This document shows, piece by piece, positions 39,668 to 48,178 of a stretch of 64,000 nt of DNA. The position numbers and the translations under genes were made by a program. The notes beneath the pieces were generated by a model. It was not told the origin of the DNA. It was given only the letters and a program-made list of their open reading frames with translations, and searched no databases. The stretch comes from Pedosphaera sp. (GTDB lineage: Bacteria > Verrucomicrobiota > Verrucomicrobiia > Limisphaerales > UBA9464): NCBI GenBank assembly GCA_009695205.1, contig SIBK01000005.1:1-64000 (forward strand). The letters run 5' to 3'. The first letter of the stretch is position 1; each line of letters begins with the position of its first letter.

Positions 39668-40539
39668 TCAAGCTGCCGGCTCTGTTTCATGCAGGCGGCC
39701 GTAGTCCACTTCCAGGCTGCCATCGGGATGCTCCGCGTAGATTTCGGCAAAACGGTGGCTGAACCTGACATCGTGCCAGGCGTAATCCGTCAGGCTCTGC
39801 ACCGGGGCGGGGATGACTGTATCGATGCACACGATGGAACACATGAAGCGCGCGCCGGTCTCCGCCAGTTGCTCCGCCGTGACCCCATGGAGCGGGCTGG
39901 ATTCATCGATAAAATGCCGGATGGTCAGCGCGGATGGGAAAAGAATGAGACGCTCGAAATCAAGCTTCAGTGTGTAAAACCAGCGGAAGTCCCCTCCCTC
40001 CTTCACTTTTTCATTCCGGATCATCATAAGCCGGAACTCCGCTTCCACCATAGCCTGCGGCTGGAGATTGGCCACCGGCACCTGGAGGCAGGGTTTTCCA
40101 TCAAAAGGGGAGATCACCATGCTATCGCTGAACAGGATGCGGGCGACCGGGCGGGAAAAGCGCACAAAGATCAGACCGGTGACCACGCCGTGAAAAACAT
40201 GCCCATCACAATCTCCAACGTGGTGATGATGTCCCCGTATAGCGTCGCCGGGTAGAGATGGCCGAAGCCAACCGTCGAGAGCGTTTGCACGCTGTAAAAG
40301 AACGCACTGGAAAAGGACCCGGCCGGCATCTCCGCGATGCAGGCTCTGCCAAGCAGATAGGCACTGGCAAATGTTAGGTTGATGCCCAGGTAGGATCCCA
40401 GGACCAGCAGCCCAAACCGGGGCCAACTGAAGGCCAGCACCGCGCGGTAAATATCCCGCCACCGCGTGTGCCCTACATTGTGGCGCAGAAACTGAAGTTT
40501 GCGGGCACGCACGTGCAGGGGAGCCGGATTCTTTTTCAT
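39668..40539 (-). pseudogene. Inward-rectifier-type (Kir) potassium channel, one frameshift
   Basis: From ATG 40539 the first frame gives two membrane helices and the pore FFYSVQTLSTVGFGHLYPAT (selectivity filter TVGFG). Near 40195 the frame shifts, and the second frame continues with VVTGLIFVRFSRPVARILFS, DGKPCLQVPVANLQPQAMVE and the cytoplasmic Kir domain to DYGRLHETEPAA at 39668. Combined length ~290 residues fits the bacterial KirBac class. Apart from the single indel every conserved element is present, so the loss is recent or a sequence error. Confidence 0.78.
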
Positions 40540-40588
40540 GAGAATGGGAGAAGGACGGATCCAGGGGGCAGCGGGGGCAGCTTGGTTT

Positions 40589-40834
40589 TTACGAGGTAGT
40601 CATCGTGCCAATGGTCTTCACAATCTCGCGAGCCTCGCGCAACAGGCCTTCGCCAACAACCGCAAGATGGACGGAATGCGCGCGGTGCTCCAACGGACAC
40701 TGCCCGATCTCAGTTTCCAACGCCTTGATCTGCAGGCTCAACGCGGGCCGCGTCAGAGAGATCTTCTTCGCGGCGGTGCTGATGTTGCCCGTCTCAGCCA
40801 CGGCCACGAAGTAACGCAGTTGTCGGAGTTTCAT
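40589..40834 (-). pseudogene. LysR-type regulator, N-terminal HTH only
   Basis: 81 residues from ATG 40834: MKLRQLRYFVAVAETGNIST, AAKKISLTRPALSLQIKALE is the LysR winged HTH. The part after it is degenerate (IGQCPLEHRAHSVHLAVVGE for the usual ERxxRxVxLTxAG) and the effector-binding domain is missing. It is divergent from pirin, the arrangement expected for a local regulator, but probably no longer works as one. Confidence 0.65.
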
Positions 40835-40916
40835 CAGCGCCAGCATCACCCGAAGGCAGGCTCAGGCAAAGAACTTGGCATTATCCCATATCAAGAAAAA
40901 TGGGTATCCTGTCGTC

Positions 40917-41603
40917 ATGAAAGCGACTGAGTTGAACATCCGACGGGCAGACGAACGCGGTCACGCCGATCAAGGCTGGCTGAAGTCGAATTACACGTTT
41001 TCTTTCGCCGATTATTGCGACCCGGCGCACATGGGCTTCCGCTCGATGCGCGTCATCAATGATGACCGCGTCGCGCCCGGCATGGGCTTCGGCACGCATC
41101 CGCATCGGGACATGGAGATTTTCAGCTATGTGCTGGCAGGCGCACTGGAACATAAGGGCAGCCTCGGCAATGGTCGCGTGCTCAAGCCAGGTCAGATTCA
41201 GCTCATGAGCGCCGGCCAGGGCGTGAGACACAGTGAATTCAATCCATCGCCGAGCGAACCGCTGCATTTTCTGCAGATCTGGATTCAACCCCGCGCCCGC
41301 GGGCTCACGCCGGGTTACACCGAGTGGCTTCCGAAACCCGAACATGCCGATGCGCCCAAAGTGCTCGTCATTTCAACCGACGGTCGTGACGGTTCGAACA
41401 AGCGCATCGGACCCTATGGTGGTCCCGTTGAAAACCGCGCGCGGCTGCTGCTGGAAATCCTCGACGCCGTCATTGGCGTCTGGGGGCCCGGCCGCGTGGG
41501 TCTCCGTCTCTCGACGCTGAACAGTTATCAAACTATCAACCAAAGCAATTCCATGCCGAACGATCACAGACTCGACACGGCAACGGCTACGGCGGCGTGT
41601 TGA
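40917..41603 (+). CDS. Pirin-like cupin protein with aberrant C-terminus
   Basis: 228 residues from ATG 40917. The N-terminal pirin cupin is well kept: MGFGTHPHRDMEIFSYVLAG (His metal ligands), ALEHKGSLGNGRVLKPGQIQ, LMSAGQGVRHSEFNPSPSEP and LHFLQIWIQP. After about residue 160 (STDGRDGS) similarity to pirins stops, and the remaining ~65 residues, ending DTATATAAC, look like read-through of unrelated sequence. So the second cupin half is lost. Activity doubtful. Confidence 0.65.
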   Translation: MKATELNIRRADERGHADQGWLKSNYTFSFADYCDPAHMGFRSMRVINDDRVAPGMGFGTHPHRDMEIFSYVLAGALEHKGSLGNGRVLKPGQIQLMSAGQGVRHSEFNPSPSEPLHFLQIWIQPRARGLTPGYTEWLPKPEHADAPKVLVISTDGRDGSNKRIGPYGGPVENRARLLLEILDAVIGVWGPGRVGLRLSTLNSYQTINQSNSMPNDHRLDTATATAAC

Positions 41604-41993
41604 ATGCAAGTATGCTCACGCCGCCGCCTGGCTTGCCCGACCGCGCAGCGTTCGACAAGAACCTGACGCACTACAAGAACGGAACGACACCTCACCCTTG
41701 ATCCCTCTCCCTATCCGATGCGGAGAGGGAGAATTGCATGCTCGAACGGACGGAACTTCGTAAATCGGACGTCGCACTTCGGACTTCCCCGGGCTCTCTC
41801 ATGACGGATTGGGAGGTGCGTGCGCACGGCCAAATTCTTCGAGGTCCTTCCGGACGGGCCTTAAGCGCATCGAGCGCGAGAACGAGTCACGCCGGGTGTC
41901 GTTGGCCATGTTCAAGGCGTGACTGTGGACGAGGAGCACGGCTAACGTCCCTTGGTGGGCTTTGAAAGAGATCCCTTAGCGCCATTAGGACCA
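41604..41993. other. Gap with a repeat and no recognised gene
   Basis: Contains a fragment reading NGYGGVLNASMLTPPPGLPD (in one frame near 41580-41640), a palindromic repeat at 41703-41729, and about 250 bp before the sulfatase in which I recognise nothing. Confidence 0.4.
41693..41735. repeat. CCTCACCC-type palindromic repeat, copy 1
   Basis: CCCTCTCC (41703-41710) and GGAGAGGG (41722-41729) form a perfect 8-bp stem around CTATCCGATGC. The unit CCTCACCC...CCCTCTCC...ATCCGATG...GGAG recurs at 43652-43700. Confidence 0.6.
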
Positions 41994-43445
41994 ATGGCTC
42001 GCCAGATCCTGCTTCCTCAAGCTGGGCTCTTCCTTGGCGTATTGGCGTTGCTCGGCGTTCTCGGCTGCCAATCGTATGGCGCAGAGAAGCCCAATATCGT
42101 GATCATCTACGCCGATGACCTCGGGTATGGCGACCTCAGTTGCTACGGCCATCCCACCCTTCGTACGCCCAACCTCGACCGCATGGCCGCCGAGGGGATG
42201 CGGTTCACGGATTTCTATTCCGCGGCCGAGGTTTGCACGCCCAGCCGGGCGGCGCTCTTGACCGGACGCTACCCGGTCCGCAGCGGAATGGCGCATGACC
42301 GGTTTCGCGTGTTGCGCAATCGTTCCACCGGACACCTGCCGGCGGACGAGATCACGCTGGCGGAGGCGCTGAAGACGCGCGGCTATGCCACCGGCATGAT
42401 TGGCAAGTGGCACCTCGGTGTGTGGTCGATCAATCCGGCAGGGCACCCGCGCCGGCACGGATTCAAATCCTACTTCGGCCTGCCGCACTCCAACGACATG
42501 GACCCGATGCCCGGCCTTCCGATAGCGGCCAACGCGCTGGCGGAGCAGAAGGCCGAATGGTGGAACGGCCCTCTCTATCGCAACGAGGAACTCATCCAGC
42601 GCCCCGTGGACCAGACGACCCTGACACGCCGCTACACCGAGGAGGCGACACGCTACATCCGCGAGCACAAGCGGGAGCTGTTCTTCCTCTACTTTGCACA
42701 CACCTTTCCGCACACACCGCTGTTCGCCTCGGACAGATTTCGGAGCACCAGCCGGCGGGGTCTCTACGGGGACGTGGTGGAGGAACTGGATTGGAGCGTC
42801 GGCCAAGTGCTCGAGACATTGCGGCGGGAAAAGCTCGATCGCAAGACCCTCGTATTCTTCAGCAGCGACAACGGCCCGTGGCTCATCATGAACCAGCAGG
42901 GCGGCTCGGCGGGATTGCTGCGCGACGGCAAAGGCAGCACCTGGGAAGGTGGCATGCGCGAGCCGGGCATTGCGTGGTGGCCAGGAAAAATCAAAGCCGG
43001 TTCCGTCCAACACAGCATCGCCAGCACGATGGACATTTTCACCACCGGCCTGCGCCTCGCCGGCGCCGATGTGCCCCGCGATCGGATTATCGACGGATTT
43101 GATCTCACCGACACGCTCCTGCACGGTGCGCCCAGTCCGCGGCACACGTTCTTCTTCTATCGCGGCACCCGCCTCTTCGCCGCGCGTAAGGATCGCTGGA
43201 AACTCCACCTCTTCACTCAAAAGGGCTACAACCAGCCTCAGCCCGACGCGCACGACCCGCCCGTGTTATTTGACCTCGAAGTAGACCCTGGCGAGACATT
43301 TAATGTCGCAACCAACCATCCCAACGTCGTCGCGGAACTGCTGCGCGAGATCGAGATCCATCGCGCCACGGTAACGCCGGTGAAGTCGCAACTTGAGGAA
43401 CTGGCTCCAGCCACCGGCCTCGCGTCAGAAAAGACGAACCCCTGA
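41994..43445 (+). CDS. Arylsulfatase-type sulfatase, lipoprotein
   Basis: 483 residues from ATG 41994. Signal ending in LLGVLGC suggests a lipoprotein. Sulfatase core: PNIVIIYADDLGYGDLSCYG (metal Asp pair), signature CTPSRAALLTGR with Cys81 as the formylglycine precursor, GKWHLG, and HTPLFASD, SSDNGPW further on. Hydrolyses sulfate esters, probably of polysaccharides, outside the cytoplasm. Needs a formylglycine-generating enzyme, not in the window. A longer in-frame start (41952) lacks signal-peptide character. Confidence 0.92.
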   Translation: MARQILLPQAGLFLGVLALLGVLGCQSYGAEKPNIVIIYADDLGYGDLSCYGHPTLRTPNLDRMAAEGMRFTDFYSAAEVCTPSRAALLTGRYPVRSGMAHDRFRVLRNRSTGHLPADEITLAEALKTRGYATGMIGKWHLGVWSINPAGHPRRHGFKSYFGLPHSNDMDPMPGLPIAANALAEQKAEWWNGPLYRNEELIQRPVDQTTLTRRYTEEATRYIREHKRELFFLYFAHTFPHTPLFASDRFRSTSRRGLYGDVVEELDWSVGQVLETLRREKLDRKTLVFFSSDNGPWLIMNQQGGSAGLLRDGKGSTWEGGMREPGIAWWPGKIKAGSVQHSIASTMDIFTTGLRLAGADVPRDRIIDGFDLTDTLLHGAPSPRHTFFFYRGTRLFAARKDRWKLHLFTQKGYNQPQPDAHDPPVLFDLEVDPGETFNVATNHPNVVAELLREIEIHRATVTPVKSQLEELAPATGLASEKTNP

Positions 43446-43576
43446 TGCAATTCATCGGTTTCCGGGGTGGCTCAATATCCAGGCCTACTTCGAAGTCCTC
43501 GAGGCTGCCATCCGCTCCCAACTGCAGAAGCGGATCCGCCTGAACAAGTCATGCCAGCCTCAGGACTCTTAAGAAA

Positions 43577-43633
43577 CTCATAGAAAGTTTCTTCCATGAA
43601 TCAGCATCGCGCCGCGGGGCGGGCGCTCCTGAC
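43577..43633 (+). repeat. 57-bp dispersed repeat, copy 2
   Basis: About 53 of 57 positions match the reverse complement of 32714-32770. It lies after the 41994-43445 sulfatase and 19 bp before a CCTCACCC-type repeat, in the gap between two convergent sulfatase genes. Confidence 0.75.
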
Positions 43634-43651
43634 ATCGGGGAAACTAAGTGA

Positions 43652-43700
43652 CCCCTCACCCGGCCTCTGCGGCCACCCTCTCCCCACATCCGATGTGGAG
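43652..43700. repeat. CCTCACCC-type palindromic repeat, copy 2
   Basis: Shares the CCTCACCC, CCCTCTCC and CATCCGATG blocks with 41693-41735. It contains two hairpins: GGCC-TCTGC-GGCC (43662-43674) and CCACAT-CCG-ATGTGG. It could also act as a bidirectional terminator between the convergent sulfatases (inference). Confidence 0.55.
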
Positions 43701-43736
43701 CTGAGTGCGGGTTTTCATTTGAGCCTCGGTTGCATG

Positions 43737-45191
43737 TCACGGGCGCGTGCGCGTGGAGGCTCGGATGTGTTCGAGTTCCGTTTTGAGCCTGGTAACGATT
43801 TCGGCTTTGTCCGCCGCAAGATTCTTCGTTTCGCCCGGATCCTCGCTGAGGTTGTAGAGTTGGCTGGGCGGTTCGTTCTGCGCTGGAACGATGGGGCTGC
43901 CGGGACGCATGAAGAACTCGGGTTCGCGGCCTTCGATCCATTTCCACGGACCAAATCGGATCGATTTTCCGATGACGAGAGATTCGCGCACGGGCTTGTT
44001 CTCCGGCTGTGTGCCGAGCAGGACCGAAAGGAAGCTGAAACTGTCAGGGCCGGCTTCGGCGGGCTGGCTGGCTTGGGTCACGTCCGCCAGCGTTGCCATC
44101 ACGTCGGTGAAGCAGATGAGGTGTGCGCTGGTCGAACCGGGTTTCACCTTGCCGGGCCAGCGCGCGATCAACGGCATGCGATGGCCACCTTCCCAGAGCG
44201 AGTTCTTCATGCCGCGCAGACCGCCGACGGAATCGTGCCCGGTGCGTTTCACATCTTCGGGATACCAGACGGGGCCGTTGTCGGAGGTGACGAGGACGAG
44301 CGTGCTGTCGGCGAGCCTGGCGTCGTCGAGCGCCTGGAGCACCCGGCCGATCATCGCATCGACCATCATGGCGAAATCACCGTACATGCCGGCTTTGCTG
44401 CCGCCCTGAAACTCAGGCGAAGGCAGCCATGGTGTATGCGGACCCGTGGGGGCAAAGTAGAGCATCAGCGGCTTGGCAGCAGACGACTTCGCGTGATCGC
44501 GGATGACCGCAATGGCCTCATCGGTGAGTCGCGGAAGCACATCCTTCAACTCCAAGTCCGGCGCGATGCCTCCGCCGAGCCAGAACTCCCCCTGGATTCG
44601 TGCCAGCCCTTCGGTGTGGTGCTCGGCGATCTCGTTCGTCGGAGGCGTCAACGCACGATCCCCGCGCAGATAGAAATACGGCGGGATGTCAGTCGAAGCG
44701 CGGAAGCCAAAGAATGAGTCAAAGCCCTGATCCGCCGGACCGCCGGGCAACACCTTGTCGTAGCCACTTTCCCGAAAACCAAGATGCCATTTGCCCACCA
44801 TGGCTGTGCGATAGCCCTGCGATTTCAGCAGCGAGGCAATGGTCATTTGCCCCTCCTCGATCAACGGCTGCTTCGGCCACTTAGAGACATCGGTGCGGAA
44901 TGGATACCGCCCGGTCATCAGCCCGTAGCGCGACGGATGGCACAGCGGCCCGGGCGCGTGCGCATCGGTGAAGCGCATCCCTTCCCGCGCCAGACGGTCG
45001 ATGTTCGGCGTGGCGATTTTCGAATGCGGATTGTAGCAGCCCGGATCGCCATAGCCCATGTCATCGACGAGGATGATGAGTACGTTCGGCTGCGCTCCTG
45101 GAGCCGCGCCCTCGGCAGCGAGCAGGGCGTTTGAAGGAATTGGCCACAGGGAGAGAAGGATCAGGAAGCGGAAGGGGATGGGCTTGTTCAT
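43737..45191 (-). CDS. Arylsulfatase-type sulfatase, secreted
   Basis: 484 residues from ATG 45191, with a signal peptide (MNKPIPFRFLILLSLWPIPS). Core: PNVLIILVDDMGYGDPGCYN, signature CHPSRYGLMTGR with Cys84 as formylglycine precursor, MVGKWHLGF, APTGPHTPWLPSPEF and VTSDNGPVWYPEDV. Typical of PVC polysaccharide-degrading sulfatases. Its start overlaps the stop of the beta-propeller gene by 4 bp, so it is the last gene of a three-gene minus-strand unit starting at 46668. Confidence 0.92.
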   Translation of the reverse strand: MNKPIPFRFLILLSLWPIPSNALLAAEGAAPGAQPNVLIILVDDMGYGDPGCYNPHSKIATPNIDRLAREGMRFTDAHAPGPLCHPSRYGLMTGRYPFRTDVSKWPKQPLIEEGQMTIASLLKSQGYRTAMVGKWHLGFRESGYDKVLPGGPADQGFDSFFGFRASTDIPPYFYLRGDRALTPPTNEIAEHHTEGLARIQGEFWLGGGIAPDLELKDVLPRLTDEAIAVIRDHAKSSAAKPLMLYFAPTGPHTPWLPSPEFQGGSKAGMYGDFAMMVDAMIGRVLQALDDARLADSTLVLVTSDNGPVWYPEDVKRTGHDSVGGLRGMKNSLWEGGHRMPLIARWPGKVKPGSTSAHLICFTDVMATLADVTQASQPAEAGPDSFSFLSVLLGTQPENKPVRESLVIGKSIRFGPWKWIEGREPEFFMRPGSPIVPAQNEPPSQLYNLSEDPGETKNLAADKAEIVTRLKTELEHIRASTRTRP

Positions 45192-45985
45192 GGTTGGCGC
45201 GAGTTCGCGCTCCTGGACGGCGCGGTACCCAAAAAAATTCCAAAACACCACAAATTTTCCTGATCGCGCAGGTAAAGACGGCCATGAGCGATAACGGGCG
45301 GAGTCCAGACCTTGGCCTTGAGCGGGCGACGCTCGGATTGGGGCGCGAGCACAAAACGGCTGTGTTCTTTCCAGCCGACCGGCGTCGCTTGGGCGAGAAC
45401 GACGGTGCCGTTGTCTTCGGTGATGCAATACATCATTCCGTCGGCGATGGTCACAGTGCCCTTGTCCAACGCCTTCGAAGACCAAACTTCGTCGCCAGTC
45501 AGCCAGTTCTGGCAGACCCAGCCAACTTCCTTGCCCGTTGCGGGTTCGACGCAGAGCAGTTCGCCGTTCGCGCCGAGCGCGAAAATGAGGCTATCGCGCA
45601 CGGTCGGTGTGCCGCGCGGGCCGTCGCCAAATTCGTTGGTGTAAGGATCGCCGAGTCGCGTGCTCCAAAGCTCCTTGCCGTCTTTGGCGTCGAGACAGAG
45701 CAACCACTGCGCGTCAGTGCGCTGGCCCATGATGTAGATCTTTTCGCGGACGATAGCCGGGCTGGAGTAGTCGGCACCAAGATTCGTGGACAGCCAGAGC
45801 CGCCTTGGCTCGCCCTCCGGCCACGACTTGAGCAGATTCGTCTCACGCGAGACACCGTCGCGCAGTGGACCGCGAAACTGGGGCCAGTCGTCGGCGAGAC
45901 AAGGGCCGCAAAGTGCGAAACAGGAGGAAACGAGCAGGAGTGTTCGGCGGATTCGGCAAGTCCGATGAGTAGTTAGTAAAATCAT
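45188..45985 (-). CDS. PQQ-like beta-propeller protein, internally shortened
   Basis: 265 residues from ATG 45985. A signal peptide (RTLLLVSSCFALCGPCLA) precedes DDWPQFRGPLRDGVSRETNL, the typical opening of PVC PQQ-like repeat proteins, followed by blades such as EKIYIMGQRTDAQWLLCLDA and TPTVRDSLIFALGANGELLC. After ATGKEV the sequence jumps to TGDEVWSSKALDKGTVTIAD, skipping about two blades (~100 residues) present in the usual ~400-residue family. The frame stays open, so a shortened protein may be made. Overlaps both neighbours by 4 bp. Confidence 0.7.
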   Translation of the reverse strand: MILLTTHRTCRIRRTLLLVSSCFALCGPCLADDWPQFRGPLRDGVSRETNLLKSWPEGEPRRLWLSTNLGADYSSPAIVREKIYIMGQRTDAQWLLCLDAKDGKELWSTRLGDPYTNEFGDGPRGTPTVRDSLIFALGANGELLCVEPATGKEVGWVCQNWLTGDEVWSSKALDKGTVTIADGMMYCITEDNGTVVLAQATPVGWKEHSRFVLAPQSERRPLKAKVWTPPVIAHGRLYLRDQENLWCFGIFLGTAPSRSANSRQP

Positions 45986-46668
45986 TTTGCGGCAGGTTGC
46001 GTTGGTTGCAATTTCTCCGGCAGTTCCTTTAGCGGCGTGACTTCGGTCACGTCGTCGTAATACCAGGTCTTGCCAGTGGCCTTCTTGTAGCCGACCACGC
46101 GGGCGGGATACTTCGTGCCGGTCGGCAACGTGGTCCACGCCAAGAAGCGGTGGATGTCGCTGCGCCAATCAATGCGGACAAGCAGGTCGTTGGTCTTGCT
46201 GAAGTAGAGCTCCATCGGAGGTTCCACGCTGCCGCTGACGCGCAGGCCCCAGAGGTCCATGTCGGCATCCTTCACGTCTGGCACGATTTCAATGGTTGAG
46301 GCGCGACTGGTGAGCGCGCCGAGCGTCCAGGCCCAGACTAGGAACCTCGCGGGTTCATCCTCACGTTCCGAGTAGCCACCGGGTGCCTTGAGCCACCAAT
46401 GAAGCGGCGCGTCCATGACACTCTCCCGCTTCGCACCGAACCCGGTGTCCTTCTCGCCCAACCGCACGTTATCCTTGAAGGCGAAGTAGCCCAGCAGGTT
46501 TGTTTTGCCGCCAGCCGCTTGGATCGCTTTTTGGAGCAGCGGCCGCGCTGCCGGCGAAACAGTTCCCGTCGGTTCGCGTTTCAGTGGTTCATCGGCGCAT
46601 GGCGCGGTCCGTAAGATGAACAAGGCTGCGAGCAGAGTAACCAAGAGATGACTGTTTCGCGGAGACAT
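45982..46668 (-). CDS. Secreted protein of unknown function
   Basis: 228 residues from ATG 46668 (MSPRNSHLLVTLLAALFILR, signal peptide). The mature part opens ARPLLQKAIQAAGGKTNLLG, followed by strand-rich sequence (PPMELYFSKTNDLLVRIDWR, VVGYKKATGKTWYYDDVTEV). The layout resembles the LolA-like/outer-membrane lipoprotein-sorting fold, which starts with a helix bearing AxGG and continues as an open barrel; this is a guess. Leads a coupled unit with the propeller and sulfatase genes. Confidence 0.7.
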   Translation of the reverse strand: MSPRNSHLLVTLLAALFILRTAPCADEPLKREPTGTVSPAARPLLQKAIQAAGGKTNLLGYFAFKDNVRLGEKDTGFGAKRESVMDAPLHWWLKAPGGYSEREDEPARFLVWAWTLGALTSRASTIEIVPDVKDADMDLWGLRVSGSVEPPMELYFSKTNDLLVRIDWRSDIHRFLAWTTLPTGTKYPARVVGYKKATGKTWYYDDVTEVTPLKELPEKLQPTQPAAK

Positions 46669-46678
46669 AAGGCCAATG

Positions 46679-47203
46679 TTATCTGCCAGCCCAGCCCTGA
46701 GTCGATTCAAGATAGGTCCGAATCGCGTTCGTCGAATCGAACTCTAAACCCTCGTGAATCACCGCCCCAAACCGGAGTCGGAGGGTCTCGCCGTGTTTAA
46801 CCGTCACGGCGCTCTTGTCTCCCTGCTTCATGGCGGCGCGGCCAAAAGGATTGGTCACGAAGACGTCGCCGTCGTCGGAGCGTAGCACGCCGTCATCGCG
46901 GCCCCAGTCGTCCTCCAAGTCGTGTTACGACTTCTGGTATTCGCCCTTCTTGAATGTCCGCGGTTCCGGGAAGTCGGGTGAGCCAGCCGGAGCGTTTACG
47001 CCCCAGAAATCGCGGAAGGTCTTGGGCGCGATGCAGCCCGGTTGCGTCAATCCTTTCGAGTTGCCTTTGCTCATGTAGAGCTTCCCGTCGGGCGCCTAGT
47101 TCAGCCCGTGCAAGGCGTGTTCGAGATTGCCGAGGTCGGTGGTGAGGTGGGTCGCGGGCGGGAGCTGCGCTGCGGCGAGAAAATGGCGTCGGGTAGTCTT
47201 CAT
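46679..47203 (-). pseudogene. Chimeric remnant: Tat-signal start, PVC dehydrogenase segment, DUF6807-like end
   Basis: One minus frame from ATG 47203 reads MKTTRRHFLAAAQLPPA (twin-arginine signal). It continues with TDLGNLEHALHGLN, TAG (47096-47098), APDGKLYMSKGNSKGLTQPG, FPEPRTFKKGEYQKS, TAA (46925-46927), DDWGRDDGVLRSDDGD and VFVTNPFGRAAMKQGDKSAV to the stop at 46679. The middle is a PVC-type membrane-bound dehydrogenase (normally LNWAPDG, so TGG became TAG). The end matches DUF6807/PmoA-like proteins. The three parts share one frame although their families differ. Confidence 0.65.
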
Positions 47204-47210
47204 GGTTAAT

Positions 47211-47258
47211 TCAGCCGAATGGGGGCAGCCGAATAGAACTCTGGTTTCTCTTTCATGA
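47211..47258. repeat. 48-bp dispersed repeat, copy A
   Basis: Matches 48093-48140 at 43 of 48 positions, in the same orientation; shared blocks include GGCAGCCGAATA and TTTCATGA. Both copies are followed by a GTCTGAC block. They flank the GxxExxY gene. Confidence 0.75.
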
Positions 47259-47284
47259 GGGCATTTGTCTGACCCCCTTTTGTC

Positions 47285-48081
47285 TGATCATTCCAGCGTG
47301 ATAAACTGGATGCGGTTGTGATTGAGGTTGACCCACTGCGCGCCACGGGAGGCGGTGAAACGCATCAGCCTGCGGAGATGACCCTCGAACTGCGGAATCT
47401 CCGCGGTCAGGGCGGTGACAACAAAGAAGAGGCCGTCCCCATGAAAAGACATGGGATGTGTGCCTAGCTCGTTTCCGTCGCGCACGACTGGCACACGGCG
47501 AACACAGGCGGGTTCGCCCCCATAAAGTGGCGCAGCGCTTCATCATAGAGCCGGCAGTCGAGATACGCCCCCCAATCGTTGACCATGTTACGTGCGTGTT
47601 GGCGCAGCTCGTCGCACCTTTCGGAGAGGGGTCGCCAGGAGTCGTCCTCCCAGGCGAGCCCATGCCAGTCGGCTTGGCTCAGGGCATTAAAGCGGAGCCG
47701 TCCCTGGACTTTCTGGGTGCGGAAGTTCAGGAGCTTGGCGTGCCCGACGCCGAGCATCATCGCCAAGTGCAGCGCCTGCGTGTCGTGCTCGCCGGTGAAC
47801 CCAATGACGGTCTTCAGTTCGTAAAGAGCGTCGCCAGCGATGATGTCGCAGCGGTACACCTTTTCAAACGTGCCGAGCTTGACAGTGACCGGCAGTTGCG
47901 TATGGACGACGCAGCCCTCCGCCTGTAGCCGCAGCATGAGGTCATTCTCATAGACGCGCTCGTCAAGCAGGCACCCGAGGGTATTCTGAGCAGCGTAAGC
48001 GCAACTCATCACCAGCGCGTCGCGCTCGTCGAACTCGGCTTTAGCGAGGTCGCGAATCGGGATGGGACAATGAATTGGCAT
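47285..48081 (-). pseudogene. GxxExxY family protein, frameshifted near its C-terminus
   Basis: The first frame (205 residues from 48081) carries the family pattern: GCLLDERVYENDLMLRLQAE (GxxExxY region, here with changes), VHTQLPVTVKLGTFEKVYRC, DIIAGDALYELKTVIGFTGE and HAKLLNFRTQKVQGRLRF. DIIAG and LYELK fit a PD-(D/E)XK nuclease-like core. It stops at 47464, but the expected C-terminus (VVRDGNELGTHPMSFHGDGL, GAQWVNLNHNRIQFITLE) continues in another frame to about 47288. So one indel lies near 47480. Function of the family is unknown; often found near mobile elements. Confidence 0.72.
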
Positions 48082-48092
48082 GGGCGATTATG

Positions 48093-48140
48093 TCAGGCGA
48101 ATGGCGGCAGCCGAATAAAACTTTGGTTTCTGTTTCATGA
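48093..48140. repeat. 48-bp dispersed repeat, copy B
   Basis: Direct-repeat partner of 47211-47258 (5 mismatches). It lies 12 bp upstream of the GxxExxY start codon. Confidence 0.75.
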
Positions 48141-48178
48141 AGAAGTCGTAGGTCCCCATTCGTCTGACGGGCTTCTTA

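Noticed and set aside
39161..40255. A 364-codon plus-strand frame
   Set aside because: Antisense to the Kir channel remnant; composition is low-complexity Arg-rich, as expected for a shadow frame.
42407..43102. Alternative plus frame inside the first sulfatase
   Set aside because: Arg/Pro-rich shadow frame; the sulfatase frame has all catalytic motifs.
43596..44717. A 373-codon open frame on the plus strand
   Set aside because: Antisense to the sulfatase 43737-45191; its start lies in a dispersed repeat.
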